The notes: generated from the sequence alone by a model not told the origin. Positions 34,907-44,262 are shown, numbered from the stretch's first letter. The stretch is DNA of 64,000 bases from Pseudanabaena sp. ABRG5-3 (GCF_003967015.1 NZ_AP017560.1:3346048-3410047); one strand, 5' to 3'. Translations and numbers: made by a program.

Positions 34907-36072
34907 TAAGCAGGTATTTCGCTAAATTCCATATATAAATCTTTAAAAGCGGTAATTACTGCAGGCGATAAGTTTTTTTCCCGATCGCTATAAAACTTTT
35001 GAAACTCCGCGATCGGATCGAAGCGATCGTAATCTTTGGGTTCTGGAACCTGTGCCGATTCATTGACGATTAACTTCGGCTCGACCATTACCGCTTGAGG
35101 ACAAACCTTTCGCACCCGATCCGCGAGTCCGATGGGCGGCGTATCCACAGCGATCGCAAATTTCAAATAGCCTTCATAATCACGATGGGCTTCTAGATGC
35201 TCATCTAATTGTCCTAAATGACATTCCACCCGCTTGAGGGGCTTATGACAGGTGAGTGGTTGAAATTGCACTTTTGCAGGTCGCCCAGTTTCCACTTCAA
35301 TTAAATTAAATCCTTTCTCTTCGTCTACCTCTCCAAAATCCACTTGAATTAGAGAACCAGCATAATAGGTCGGCGCAGCATTAGGAATCTGCTGTGGTCG
35401 ATGAATATGTCCTAATCCCACATACTGACATTCCGAAGGAATCGATTGCCCCGAAAGACTATAAACAGCACCACTATAAAAAGCTGCCTCCGAACCTGTA
35501 AACTTTGCGCCATCAACGGTCATATGCGCCAGCATCACATTCACCGCATCGGTTTTAAAGGCATTAGCGAGATTTTGAAGAACATAGGTAACTGTGGTTT
35601 TGTAATCATTTCGCTGTTCCAAAGCATCCTTATTCCAGACATCCTCCGCAGCTAATAACTTTCGTTCGGAGGCGAAGGGCATCGCACCGATGCAAAGTTT
35701 ACCGCTCGCAGTTTCTAGATTGACTACGCCACCTTCTTCCGCAATTCTGGGACGACCTAAAGCTCTCACCCCTGCGAGGGATAACAAATGGGCGAGGCTA
35801 TCAATGCGATTAGCTGAGTCATGATTTCCTGCGATCGCGACTGAGGGAATACTTAACTGATTGAGCTTGTAGAAAAAGTCATAGGCAATGCGCTCAGCTT
35901 CAGTCGTGGGATTCGGCACATCGAAAATATCGCCTGATACTAAAACTGCATCCACTTCATATTCCTTTGCATATTTGAGGATTTCGTCTAGGGCTAAGGC
36001 AATTTCAGACGTGCGATCGACTCCTTTTAACTTTCTACCCAAATGCCAATCTGAAGTATGTATTAAACGCAT
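34906..36072 (-). CDS. sbcD: Exonuclease SbcCD subunit D
   Basis: 388 residues, Mre11-type metallophosphoesterase. Metal-binding motifs in order: HTSDWHLG, VSGDIFD, AGNHDS, MLAHMTVDG, GLGHIHRPQ. It is the nuclease half of SbcCD. The C-terminal capping region is of normal length. Separated from sbcC by the Uma2 gene, which breaks the usual sbcDC operon. Confidence 0.96.
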   Translation of the reverse strand: MRLIHTSDWHLGRKLKGVDRTSEIALALDEILKYAKEYEVDAVLVSGDIFDVPNPTTEAERIAYDFFYKLNQLSIPSVAIAGNHDSANRIDSLAHLLSLAGVRALGRPRIAEEGGVVNLETASGKLCIGAMPFASERKLLAAEDVWNKDALEQRNDYKTTVTYVLQNLANAFKTDAVNVMLAHMTVDGAKFTGSEAAFYSGAVYSLSGQSIPSECQYVGLGHIHRPQQIPNAAPTYYAGSLIQVDFGEVDEEKGFNLIEVETGRPAKVQFQPLTCHKPLKRVECHLGQLDEHLEAHRDYEGYLKFAIAVDTPPIGLADRVRKVCPQAVMVEPKLIVNESAQVPEPKDYDRFDPIAEFQKFYSDREKNLSPAVITAFKDLYMEFSEIPA

Positions 36073-36369
36073 AGTCGAGGTTTACCGATGAGAGCAAGCT
36101 AGGTAGATCAGAAATAGCACGAATACCAAAATTACGCCACTTAGCAGTTATTTATAGCAACTATTTATCATTAGTAGATCTGAGGATTTATAAAAGAGAT
36201 CTCACATTTAGAAGCTTTATTAATAACAATTGAGGATAAATACTTTACATAAATCACAAGTTAAGTATAAGCTAATTGCAAATAATATTCAATTAGTTGT
36301 AATGCTATGTGAGTTATCAAAAATCATACTTTTGACCAAATGACGCTTATATAGTTTAATCAAGTAATT

Positions 36370-36388
36370 GATAATGATAATCGTTATC
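36370..36388. promoter_or_regulatory. Fur box upstream of iron porin gene
   Basis: The 19 bases from 36370 are GATAATGATAATCGTTATC, one mismatch from the consensus Fur box GATAATGATAATCATTATC, 56 bases before the porin start at 36444. Implies repression by Fur with iron and induction upon iron shortage. Confidence 0.88.
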
Positions 36389-36429
36389 AAATTTAAGATC
36401 ATATAAATTTAAGATCATATAAATTTAAG
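36389..36429. repeat. 16-bp tandem repeat between Fur box and porin start
   Basis: Unit AAATTTAAGATCATAT at 36389-36404 and 36405-36420, then a partial unit 36421-36429. Directly abuts the Fur box. The AT-rich repeat probably includes the -10 region (CATATAAAT), so copy number would move the operator relative to the start. Confidence 0.85.
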
Positions 36430-36443
36430 TGAGGAAATATACT

Positions 36444-38075
36444 GTGGCTAAGGTTTGGTCTCAACAAGTGCAAACATCTCTAGTTGGCGCGATCGCTATT
36501 TCTGTGATCGGTATTAGTGCGAGTGCATCTGCTCAATCGCAACAGGTGAACTCAGTTGCAACTCAGGATGTAATCGGGCAAAATGTCACATCGGTCTCTC
36601 AACTTAGCGATATCCGTCCCACCGATTGGGCTTTTACCGCTTTGCAATCCCTAGTTGAGCGCTATGGCTGCATCGCAGGATATCCCGATCGCACATTTCG
36701 CGGAAAACAAGCGACGAGCCGTTATGAATTTGCCGCAGGTTTGAATGCTTGTTTAGACAAAATCAATGAAATTATTGCCGCAGGTTTAGCTGACAAAGTT
36801 AGCAAAGAAGACCTAGCCACATTGCAAAAACTACAAGAGGAATTTGCCGCAGAATTAGCGACCTTGCGTGGGCGTGTGGATGCCCTAGATGCCAAAACAG
36901 CAAAACTTGAAGCCCAGCAATTCTCCACTACGACAAAACTTGATGGTCAGGCGATCGTTTCAGTTACAGCAAGCGGATCTGGAACAGATAACCTGTTAAC
37001 GGCAAATGGAACTTTAACGGGGAATTCGGGTAAAGCGAATACAACCGTAATTAGTCGCGTGCGATTGAATTTGAATACTAGCTTTACAGGTGAGGACTTG
37101 TTGCTCACTCGCTTAGAAGCAGGTAATGGTGGTGCGAGTGTTGCGAATTCTCTTGATGCTGCTGGAGATGTTTTTCGAGGATTCTCAGGATTTAAGAATA
37201 GCTCCGTTGCCGACTACAGCGAGGTTGGCAATAATTTTGTACTAGGACGTTTACGCTATGATTTCCCCATTGGTAAGGATATTAGAGCCTATATAGGGCC
37301 AGTCATCGCTTTAAATGATCACCTCGATAAAAATAGTTTTGCTAATGATGAATCCGTTGATTTTTCAACCCGTTTATTCATCAACAACCCGTTAATTTTG
37401 CCTGTAAATGATGGGGCTGGTGCAGCGATCGCATGGAATATTAACGGTGGTGCTTTTAGCTTGAGAGCAGGATATGTGGCAGCGAATGCTAGTAGTCCAA
37501 CGGTGAATGCTGGCGCTCCTAATGGAACAATTAACCAAGGCTTGTTTGGAGACTCCTACCAAGGTACGTTTGAGTTAGAGTTTGCGCCCAAAAATGGGGA
37601 GGACGAAAAGCCTTTTGCAATACGGTTGCAATATACCCGTGCATCGGTCAATAATCTCGATTACAACACTGGTGGCGTTAACCTAGAGTGGGCATTTAAT
37701 AAAGCGATCGCTATTTTTGGTCGCTACGGATTTGGCAATATCAGCAATCGTGGTACAGCGATCGCCACAGCACTGCCGACCTATATCAATGCTGGTGCAA
37801 CGGGTGATTCACTCAGTCCTCAAACATGGTCGGCTGGGTTTGCCTTTCCCGATTTATTTAAAGAAGGGGCAATGGCAGCGATCGCAGTGGGACAGCCTTT
37901 AATTGAGAGTACAGTTGGCAATGCCACACAAACCAATGTGGAGTTGTTCTATCGCTTCCCCATCTCAACCAATATCAGCATTACCCCTGATTTGCAATTC
38001 ATCTTCAATCCCAATAACAACAGTGGCAATAGTACAATCACGGTCGGCACATTAAGAACGGTATTTACTTTCTAA
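36444..38075 (+). CDS. Iron uptake porin (SLH + OprB-type barrel)
   Basis: About 543 residues from GTG 36444, with AGGA eight bases upstream; GTG 36429 is an alternative. Signal peptide ending ASASA. A SLH domain (~45-105) with DIRPTDWAFTALQSLVERYGC and GYPDRTFRGKQATSRYEFAA tethers the porin to peptidoglycan. Coiled-coil ~110-155. The rest is a 16-18 strand outer-membrane barrel ending in Phe (RTVFTF), as outer-membrane proteins do. The Fur box identifies it as an iron-responsive porin. Single gene with clear terminator. Confidence 0.93.
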   Translation: MAKVWSQQVQTSLVGAIAISVIGISASASAQSQQVNSVATQDVIGQNVTSVSQLSDIRPTDWAFTALQSLVERYGCIAGYPDRTFRGKQATSRYEFAAGLNACLDKINEIIAAGLADKVSKEDLATLQKLQEEFAAELATLRGRVDALDAKTAKLEAQQFSTTTKLDGQAIVSVTASGSGTDNLLTANGTLTGNSGKANTTVISRVRLNLNTSFTGEDLLLTRLEAGNGGASVANSLDAAGDVFRGFSGFKNSSVADYSEVGNNFVLGRLRYDFPIGKDIRAYIGPVIALNDHLDKNSFANDESVDFSTRLFINNPLILPVNDGAGAAIAWNINGGAFSLRAGYVAANASSPTVNAGAPNGTINQGLFGDSYQGTFELEFAPKNGEDEKPFAIRLQYTRASVNNLDYNTGGVNLEWAFNKAIAIFGRYGFGNISNRGTAIATALPTYINAGATGDSLSPQTWSAGFAFPDLFKEGAMAAIAVGQPLIESTVGNATQTNVELFYRFPISTNISITPDLQFIFNPNNNSGNSTITVGTLRTVFTF

Positions 38076-38098
38076 AAAAGAAGTGCCGCGCAGAAAAA

Positions 38099-38142
38099 GC
38101 AGCGTGAAGAATTGCTTTGTGATTCTTCACGCTGCCTTTTTT
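38099..38142 (+). terminator. Rho-independent terminator of porin gene
   Basis: 14-bp stem (38099-38112 with 38122-38135, 9-base loop) followed by C and six T residues (38137-38142). Starts 24 bases after the stop. Confidence 0.85.
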
Positions 38143-38162
38143 GTTAAAAAACCTCTCTGAAT

Positions 38163-38963
38163 CTATGGATTCACAAAGCGGATCATACTTGTAGGCGAAG
38201 TAAAACTGAAGTTCTTGGCGTTGATCCATCCTCTTTTGTTATAGGCAAATTTCACTTGAATCCAATCATCATTACGTGAAGATTGAGCAACAGAAAGAAG
38301 TTCATTACTCGATATCATGCTGACAATCTTAGACTGAGCATCTGGGAGTTCTCTAATTGCCACACAATCCCCTAAGACCCAGCCATATTGTCTATTTTGA
38401 CTCCTCCATAACTTTGCGGATTTGTCCCACTTTGCAAACACAGCCCCTCTAAAAAGCTGTAAATCCAGCATTTTGTTAAGCTGAGCCCCTGGTAAATCCG
38501 TCACTCCCAAATTAACAACTCTTGTTCCATCTGGTTTAAGAAAGAGATAAGTCATCTCTTGACTAGTATCGTCTCCCGTATAGAACAATAACTCTTTCTG
38601 TCCATCCCCATCGATATCGAGATCCAATGTTAATCGATGTACCCAATAGCTTGCCACACTGGTTCCATAGGATTTTTCGAGAATGACCTTACCCGTCTTT
38701 TCTCCATTGGCAAATAGCGTGTATCTCACAAATTTGCCAGACACCCTATGGCAAGTGTTTGTGGAATCATATTTGGGAATCCAAACGGGGCGAATGAAGT
38801 AACTAGAAATAATCAGGTCAGGTTGACCATTATTATCAACATCCTGATTAATCACAATTTCAGATTTTGGCAAATCTAGATTTGGCTGGGCATATCCCAA
38901 AGCAGGAAATAAGCCGATAGATGTTAGCCCAATAGTTAATACAAGTCCAAAATTTCTCATCAT
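38163..38963 (-). CDS. Exported protein with EF-hand-like motifs and SH3b domain
   Basis: 266 residues. Signal peptide ending GYAQ, then two calcium-loop-like motifs: DVDNNGQPDLI (~42-52) and DLDIDGDGQKELLF (~115-128), of the FG-GAP/EF-hand type. The C-terminal ~80 residues look like a bacterial SH3 domain (GDCVAIRELPDAQSKIVSMISSNE ... WIQVKFAYNKRGWINA), which binds cell wall or peptides. Presumably periplasmic. Not recognised beyond this. Confidence 0.75.
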   Translation of the reverse strand: MMRNFGLVLTIGLTSIGLFPALGYAQPNLDLPKSEIVINQDVDNNGQPDLIISSYFIRPVWIPKYDSTNTCHRVSGKFVRYTLFANGEKTGKVILEKSYGTSVASYWVHRLTLDLDIDGDGQKELLFYTGDDTSQEMTYLFLKPDGTRVVNLGVTDLPGAQLNKMLDLQLFRGAVFAKWDKSAKLWRSQNRQYGWVLGDCVAIRELPDAQSKIVSMISSNELLSVAQSSRNDDWIQVKFAYNKRGWINAKNFSFTSPTSMIRFVNP

Positions 38964-39033
38964 GTTATTTTTAATTAGCTCATGATATTTGGTTCTTTAC
39001 TTTCGACGGTGAAACAGAAATACTTGTTGCATC

Positions 39034-39148
39034 TATAGCTGCCGCCAAGTGTATCAGGACGTAAACCCCAAAAGAGAGTTGCGGTGCTTCGCACCGCAAC
39101 TCTCTTTTGGGGTTTGATTTTCTCCTAACATGACTGGCGACAGCTATA
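39034..39148. mobile_element. MITE-like element, family B copy 1
   Basis: About 115 bases with long terminal inverted repeats: left TATAGCTGCCGCC..., right complement of TATAGCTGTCGCCAGTCATG. Central 25-bp perfect stem (39063-39087 with 39091-39115, TTC loop). Its right end runs straight into the left end of a family A element. No coding potential. Copies 2 and 3 are at 56291 and 62895. Confidence 0.65.
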
Positions 39149-39309
39149 AGTAGCTAGACGTAATTAAAAAAGACTCTTACAGCAATTTTCGCTCAAACAA
39201 ACCAGCTATTTATACCAATCAACAAAAATGTGACTACACTTTTGTTGATTGAAAACCAAACCCAGTATGGGTTTTTAAATCAAGAAATGGCGTAGCCATT
39301 TCTTGATTT
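39148..39309. repeat. Family A MITE-like copy 3 plus two hairpins
   Basis: 39148-39212 starts AAGTAGCTAGACGTAATTAA and ends CCAGCTATTT, a degenerate family A element. It is followed by a 15-bp stem with one mismatch (39218-39232 with 39236-39250) and a perfect 15-bp stem (39277-39291 with 39295-39309, GTA loop), five bases from the stop of the giant membrane protein gene. No gene fits in the 350-base gap. Confidence 0.6.
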
Positions 39310-39313
39310 GGTA

Positions 39314-42300
39314 TTATTCCCATGCTTCCAACTCGATCGCTAAACCACGAAATAATGCCAAAATGCGATCGCGCCGCACTTCAAAATTCGCAGCAACCAG
39401 AATAAAGCCAATCCCCGCAAAGATACCGAGCGCCCACATCAGGAATGAATATTGAGTGACTAAAATTACGGCTTGGGTGAGAACTAGTAAAATAAAGGTC
39501 AGCGTTCCCATAAATAGATAGGCGCGGATACGGAGAGACAGCCCTGCGATGATAAAGACAAAACTTAAGCCCCAAGTCGCAAAGGCAATACTCGGATCAT
39601 TAAAGGAATATAAAAAGGCGATTAGTCCCATTGCCCCTGTGAGTAAACTTCGCAAGGCATGGCGTAGGGCTTTGCTATTGTGCGATCGCAAGCTCGGTTC
39701 CACTTGCGCGAAATATAAACCTGATAAACCAATAACAAGAATATAGCTTAGGAAATTAAGCCTTCCAAAATTAGCAGTTCCCAAGTTTTGGAAGATTGCC
39801 CAATCCCATAGGAGGACAGCGAGATAAGATGCGCGAATTTGGTCTTTGACTTTGGCATAGATGGCGTAGAAAATCCCAACAATGACTAGACTAATCGCCG
39901 CATTATTGGGAAATAGAGTAAATATCAGAGGTAAAGAGAAAGCGGCATTATGCCAAGGTCGTTCTGCCCAGCCCCATTCTTCCCAAGGCAGCAAATAGAG
40001 GATTGCAGCAAATATACAGGCGATCGCCGCCGCATAGGGTTGGATGATGTTCGCAATCAGCCAAGGGTTGGGGAAAGCAAAGAATAGGAAATAGGCGATC
40101 GCACCGATGGCGGTAGTGATACCTGTATAAATCCAGAGATCTACTGCCTCTAAATCCCCTTCAACAACGGAGAATTGCTCTGTCCGCCCCTTTATGAGGG
40201 GGGATCTTCCTTGTGTAATTGCATAGGCAGCTAAAGTAATCGCTAAACCACCACCGATTAAACCTCCAGTAGTCGAGGGTTTATATAAACTTCCTGACAG
40301 CAAGAAGAGAACACTGGCAGTCCAATGTAAATGGGCGGAAATACTGATTTCGCGAACAGAAAGGCGTAAATATGGCACGATCCAATCGGTAAAAATCTGA
40401 TAGGCATAGGCGATCGCACAGGCAAGCGTTGCTAAAATCACTAAGCCATCACCGAGACTGCCACCTTGGGAACTCGATACCATTTGATAGAAAAGTAATT
40501 CATAGGCGGAGAAGGTGGCGACTACCATTGATAGGTAGGTTAGAGCTTTGAATACGGGATTTGATTGGGATGCTCTGCGTCCAATGCCAATACCGATTAG
40601 AGAAGTGCTTAGGGAAAATAGTCCAGTTAAGCCACTGAAACTACCGATCCGAAATAGTGAACCCATCGCCCCATAAATTAAGGGAACGATATCCCAACTA
40701 CGCGGATATTCACCCCTAGTTGTCCCATCGCCTGTGCGCTGCATCCACCAATCGCCTAGTAATTGGGTAATGAAACCAAGGGCTAAATTGGCGATCGCGA
40801 GTTCAATGGCGGAACCATTAAAAATGGCGATCGCTCCTGAAGTGAGTAGCTCGATACTCCATGCGATTCCCCATTCTGTCCAAAAAGGCGGATAAGTGAC
40901 GGATTGCCAGACGCGATAGATTAAGCCGAGAGTTACTAAAATTGTGCTGGGTAGCAGATTGATAAATAATTGCTCATCTCCATTAAAGGCAAAGACATTT
41001 ATGGCTAAGAAGGATTGCAGAATGAGTAAGCCTGCGGAAAGTATTGCTGACCAAATATCAAAGGCTTGGGCATAGGATTGGTTTAAGGTCAAATTGAGAT
41101 CGGCGACATGGCGATCGCGACGATATTTGAGCCAATGATTGAGAACATAGAGCAGCAAAACACTGACGATTAATCCTGTGATGCCAAAGGTCAATTGGGC
41201 AATCTGACCGTCACCGACCTTAAATCGCCATAGCATTGCCGCAATAAATAGCAAGCCATAGCCAACGGTGTTAAAGGTGGTCAATAGGGATTTACTACGG
41301 CGCGTATTTACCAACATCAGGGCAAAGGCGACACCTAAGCCAATTAAGCGCGAACTATCATCTCGCCATGTCAGGAATTGAGCGATCGCTAGTCCTGCAA
41401 TGCTGAGTTTAATCGCCAAATCGCGATCGGCAAATTCGCGCCAAGTTCCCAAAAATGTGAGGGATAGCGGCACAGATAACCAAGCCACGCTCCAATAACT
41501 ACTATTAATTAATAATTCACTACTACCAAATCGCCCCAATCTTTGACCTTCAATCAAAGCATTCCACAGCAAAATGTAACTAAGCGCCGCCAAACTCGCG
41601 CCAATATGCCAAGCACTATCGCGCCATGCCTCCAAATGAGGATTCTCCCGTCTCTCCCTCTGGGCAAGGGTTTGGGGGTGAGGGCTAGACTCGTCACCAA
41701 GAGAAACCGCTTGAAGCTTAAACTTCCCGATCGCTAAAACTACAGTCCATTCCAGCAACATAATCCCTAAGAGAAATCCACTCCAAACAAAGATCGAATT
41801 AGTTCCCGTGAATAAATAAATACCTAAGCTAATGGCGATCAAACTCACAATATGAGCGCAATAGACTAAACCACTTAAATCCTTACTAGTAGGCGATCGC
41901 TTGGCTTGGATAGCTAAGAGGCTAATTGCTGAAAGCGTTAAATTAGCGCACAGGGTATTCAAATTGAGGAAGCTTACACAAGTGAGAGTTACCCCAAAGC
42001 CTAAGGCTAATAACTCACCACGCAGAGCTAAATTAGGCTTTTGGCGATCGCGATAAATTGCGGCAATCACTAAATACAAAATTACATAGGGAAATAGCAA
42101 AACTCCTAATAAGGTTATTTCCGAATTAGTTTGAAATATGGTCTGCAAATATTTGAAGGTTTGCCCACCCCATGCTTCGGGAATTAATCTTTTGCACAGC
42201 CAAAGCAGTTGTAAACCCCAAAAGAATAAATAAGTTAAATCATTAGGTTCTTCGTGCTTGAAGAGGCGATCGCATAATATCCATGCAATTAGTAAACTCA

Positions 42301-43639
42301 CCGTGAAAGCTTGCCAAGGATATTGATCCCAAATTGATACCAGCCAACCTAAACCTAATAAAATCTGCCCTAAATTTTTCTGAAATGATAATACTGATGG
42401 ACTATTAGATCTAGTCGTCGAATCGCTTTGGCTGAGCGAAGCCGAAGCCAATCTCTCAGTTTTATTGGTAATTTGCACCAACACCCAGCCACAAATCCCA
42501 AAGGCTAATCCCAATTTAAAAACGGAAACATTCGCAAATAAGAGCGCTCGACTGACTAATAACACCGTACTGTAAGCGCCAGTAATCAGGGCTAGCGGAA
42601 ATGTGGAACTATCGGCAGTATTTAATCCCTGATTGCGATTAAGAAAAGTGGAAGTAGCGATCGCACCAATCCCTAAATAAACAGCAATGAGTGGATAGTA
42701 GGGAGATATCAGCCATCCTAAATGCAACCAAGAGAGAATCAAAATTGTGGCGATCGAAAGTTGGCTAAGCTGTCGCCTTGTTCGCCTGCGCTTTTGGGAA
42801 TCTGCGGTAATTTCCTCTGCTTCGCGAAACAGAAAAGAAGTCTGCAAGAGAAAGATGGCAATCCCTGAGAGTAAACAACCAGCAATCAACCCTAGCCCCA
42901 CTCCCGCAGGGTTAGTTAAAACCTTTAAGCCATCCATCGCCCAAAAGTTGGCAGGTACTAAAAGCAATGTCACCAATTGCAAAGCGCGAGTGGTCAAGCG
43001 CAAACGCTCATTTTTGCTTGTCCAGAAACTAACCCCAAAAAATCCTAACGTATAGGCAAATAGCAGTAAATATTGTCCCTGAGCATCAAAATTATTCCAC
43101 TGACTTGCAGCAAGTAATCCCGATGACACTACGACGAGAAATACTCCCAAAAACAGCAACCACATCGTACTGAATTCCGAAATTAGCGATCGCACAGTTT
43201 GCGCGACTTTACTCGGTGGCTGGGTGACTTTAGGGGGAATTGGCTTCGGTGGCGCTTGAGGCGATCGCGCTAAACGAGATCCTGATAAGTTCGCAGTGGG
43301 TCGTTTTGGGCTAGCAATTGGTTCATTTCTGCGGGGAATCTCTGGCTCTGGAGATGCCACTGCAATCTCGGACACAAAGCGCGTTCTCGCAATTAGTCTG
43401 ACTTGCTCATCCCTGATTAACCCCATCTCTAGCCAGAGATTTAACCCATCTAAAATTGCATCATTCTCAATCGCAACAATCTTTAACCGATTTACTGATC
43501 GATTAGTATTGCGCCATTGGAAATCTATTTCTGAGATTAGCTCTAGATTAAACCAAGCTTCCAATCCCTCCAGCACAATGTTATGGGGAACATCAATGGG
43601 GATATCGAGGCGCAAATATTTCAAGGGGGCTGATGGCAT
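39314..43639 (-). CDS. Giant multi-pass membrane protein of unknown function
   Basis: About 1441 residues from ATG 43639, with GGAG nine bases upstream. The N-terminal soluble part has two similar units (VPHNIVLEGLEAWFNLELIS and ENDAILDGLNLWLEMGLIRD), a Pro-rich linker (~95-150), and then about 35-40 hydrophobic segments to the end. No enzymatic motif recognised. Residues near 660-680 (SSPHPQTLAQRERREN) come from a repeat read in frame. Single gene on the minus strand; the region is rich in HIP1 sites, so it is native. Likely an inner-membrane protein. Confidence 0.8.
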   Translation of the reverse strand: MPSAPLKYLRLDIPIDVPHNIVLEGLEAWFNLELISEIDFQWRNTNRSVNRLKIVAIENDAILDGLNLWLEMGLIRDEQVRLIARTRFVSEIAVASPEPEIPRRNEPIASPKRPTANLSGSRLARSPQAPPKPIPPKVTQPPSKVAQTVRSLISEFSTMWLLFLGVFLVVVSSGLLAASQWNNFDAQGQYLLLFAYTLGFFGVSFWTSKNERLRLTTRALQLVTLLLVPANFWAMDGLKVLTNPAGVGLGLIAGCLLSGIAIFLLQTSFLFREAEEITADSQKRRRTRRQLSQLSIATILILSWLHLGWLISPYYPLIAVYLGIGAIATSTFLNRNQGLNTADSSTFPLALITGAYSTVLLVSRALLFANVSVFKLGLAFGICGWVLVQITNKTERLASASLSQSDSTTRSNSPSVLSFQKNLGQILLGLGWLVSIWDQYPWQAFTVSLLIAWILCDRLFKHEEPNDLTYLFFWGLQLLWLCKRLIPEAWGGQTFKYLQTIFQTNSEITLLGVLLFPYVILYLVIAAIYRDRQKPNLALRGELLALGFGVTLTCVSFLNLNTLCANLTLSAISLLAIQAKRSPTSKDLSGLVYCAHIVSLIAISLGIYLFTGTNSIFVWSGFLLGIMLLEWTVVLAIGKFKLQAVSLGDESSPHPQTLAQRERRENPHLEAWRDSAWHIGASLAALSYILLWNALIEGQRLGRFGSSELLINSSYWSVAWLSVPLSLTFLGTWREFADRDLAIKLSIAGLAIAQFLTWRDDSSRLIGLGVAFALMLVNTRRSKSLLTTFNTVGYGLLFIAAMLWRFKVGDGQIAQLTFGITGLIVSVLLLYVLNHWLKYRRDRHVADLNLTLNQSYAQAFDIWSAILSAGLLILQSFLAINVFAFNGDEQLFINLLPSTILVTLGLIYRVWQSVTYPPFWTEWGIAWSIELLTSGAIAIFNGSAIELAIANLALGFITQLLGDWWMQRTGDGTTRGEYPRSWDIVPLIYGAMGSLFRIGSFSGLTGLFSLSTSLIGIGIGRRASQSNPVFKALTYLSMVVATFSAYELLFYQMVSSSQGGSLGDGLVILATLACAIAYAYQIFTDWIVPYLRLSVREISISAHLHWTASVLFLLSGSLYKPSTTGGLIGGGLAITLAAYAITQGRSPLIKGRTEQFSVVEGDLEAVDLWIYTGITTAIGAIAYFLFFAFPNPWLIANIIQPYAAAIACIFAAILYLLPWEEWGWAERPWHNAAFSLPLIFTLFPNNAAISLVIVGIFYAIYAKVKDQIRASYLAVLLWDWAIFQNLGTANFGRLNFLSYILVIGLSGLYFAQVEPSLRSHNSKALRHALRSLLTGAMGLIAFLYSFNDPSIAFATWGLSFVFIIAGLSLRIRAYLFMGTLTFILLVLTQAVILVTQYSFLMWALGIFAGIGFILVAANFEVRRDRILALFRGLAIELEAWE
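41636..41692. repeat. Repeat insertion read in-frame in the giant membrane protein gene
   Basis: Plus-strand TCTCCCTCTGGGCAAGG ... GGGGGTGAGGGCTAG, a known type of dispersed cyanobacterial repeat. On the gene strand it is read as PHPQTLAQRERREN, a hydrophilic stretch between membrane segments. Flanking sequence resumes as membrane protein. Confidence 0.7.
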
Positions 43640-43827
43640 CGGCGATCGCTCCAAATCTAAAATCAGATATCGATTTCATTATGTCTGATTTTGTATCCGT
43701 TTTTTTCATGCCTTATTCGTAAATATTCCCAAGAAAATAAAGAAAATTAGTGACTATCCCTCAAACCAAAACTATAGTTACTATTGTTAATATAAATACA
43801 TAAATATATACTTTTTTAATTTTAATA

Positions 43828-44154
43828 ATGCAGTTAACAAGCGCTGAATGGACAGAAACAGAGGAAAATATTGCGAAAAAAGCTTTTGACATTGCCTATA
43901 AACGAGAAATTGACGACTTGATTGACTCCGTGAAACACAAAGCAGTTTCGCTGTCGGCAATAGACGATATGTGGCATTTACATGATTTTTTAAGCGCAAA
44001 ACGTCATGAAGTCGATGGTAAATATGACTACCGATTGCCAATGTTGGTATTTGTGTTTGCGGGATTGGTCAAAGACGGTTGGTTAAGTCTTAGCGAACTA
44101 GAAGGATTGAATCCTGATAAAATCGCTAAAATATCAGCACTTGCTCGGATGTAG
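43828..44154 (+). CDS. frp: Fluorescence recovery protein
   Basis: 108 residues, helical. Contains IDDMWHLHDFLSAKRHEVDGKYD, equivalent to the active region of Synechocystis FRP: Trp49, His52, Asp53 and Arg59 correspond to W50, H53, D54 and R60 there, which contact the OCP C-terminal domain. FRP detaches OCP from phycobilisomes and speeds its return to the orange state. Upstream of ocp by 454 bases with tandem palindromes between. In Synechocystis the order is ocp then frp, so it is reversed here. Confidence 0.93.
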   Translation: MQLTSAEWTETEENIAKKAFDIAYKREIDDLIDSVKHKAVSLSAIDDMWHLHDFLSAKRHEVDGKYDYRLPMLVFVFAGLVKDGWLSLSELEGLNPDKIAKISALARM

Positions 44155-44185
44155 TTTCTATAGCAAAGCGTTAGTACTAAATAGG

Positions 44186-44262
44186 TAAGTATGGGCGGCG
44201 CTCCGCGCCGCCCATACTTAAATAAAAGAGAAGCGGTGCTTTGCACCGCTTCTCTTTTATTT
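44186..44262. terminator. Tandem palindromes downstream of frp
   Basis: A 16-bp perfect stem (44186-44201 with 44205-44220, TCC loop) directly joined to a 20-bp perfect stem (44220-44239 with 44243-44262, TTT loop). Begins 31 bases after the frp stop and separates frp from the ocp promoter region. Confidence 0.65.

Noticed and set aside
43787-44041. 84-aa minus-strand ORF over frp
   Set aside because: Overlaps frp, whose FRP motif is unmistakable.
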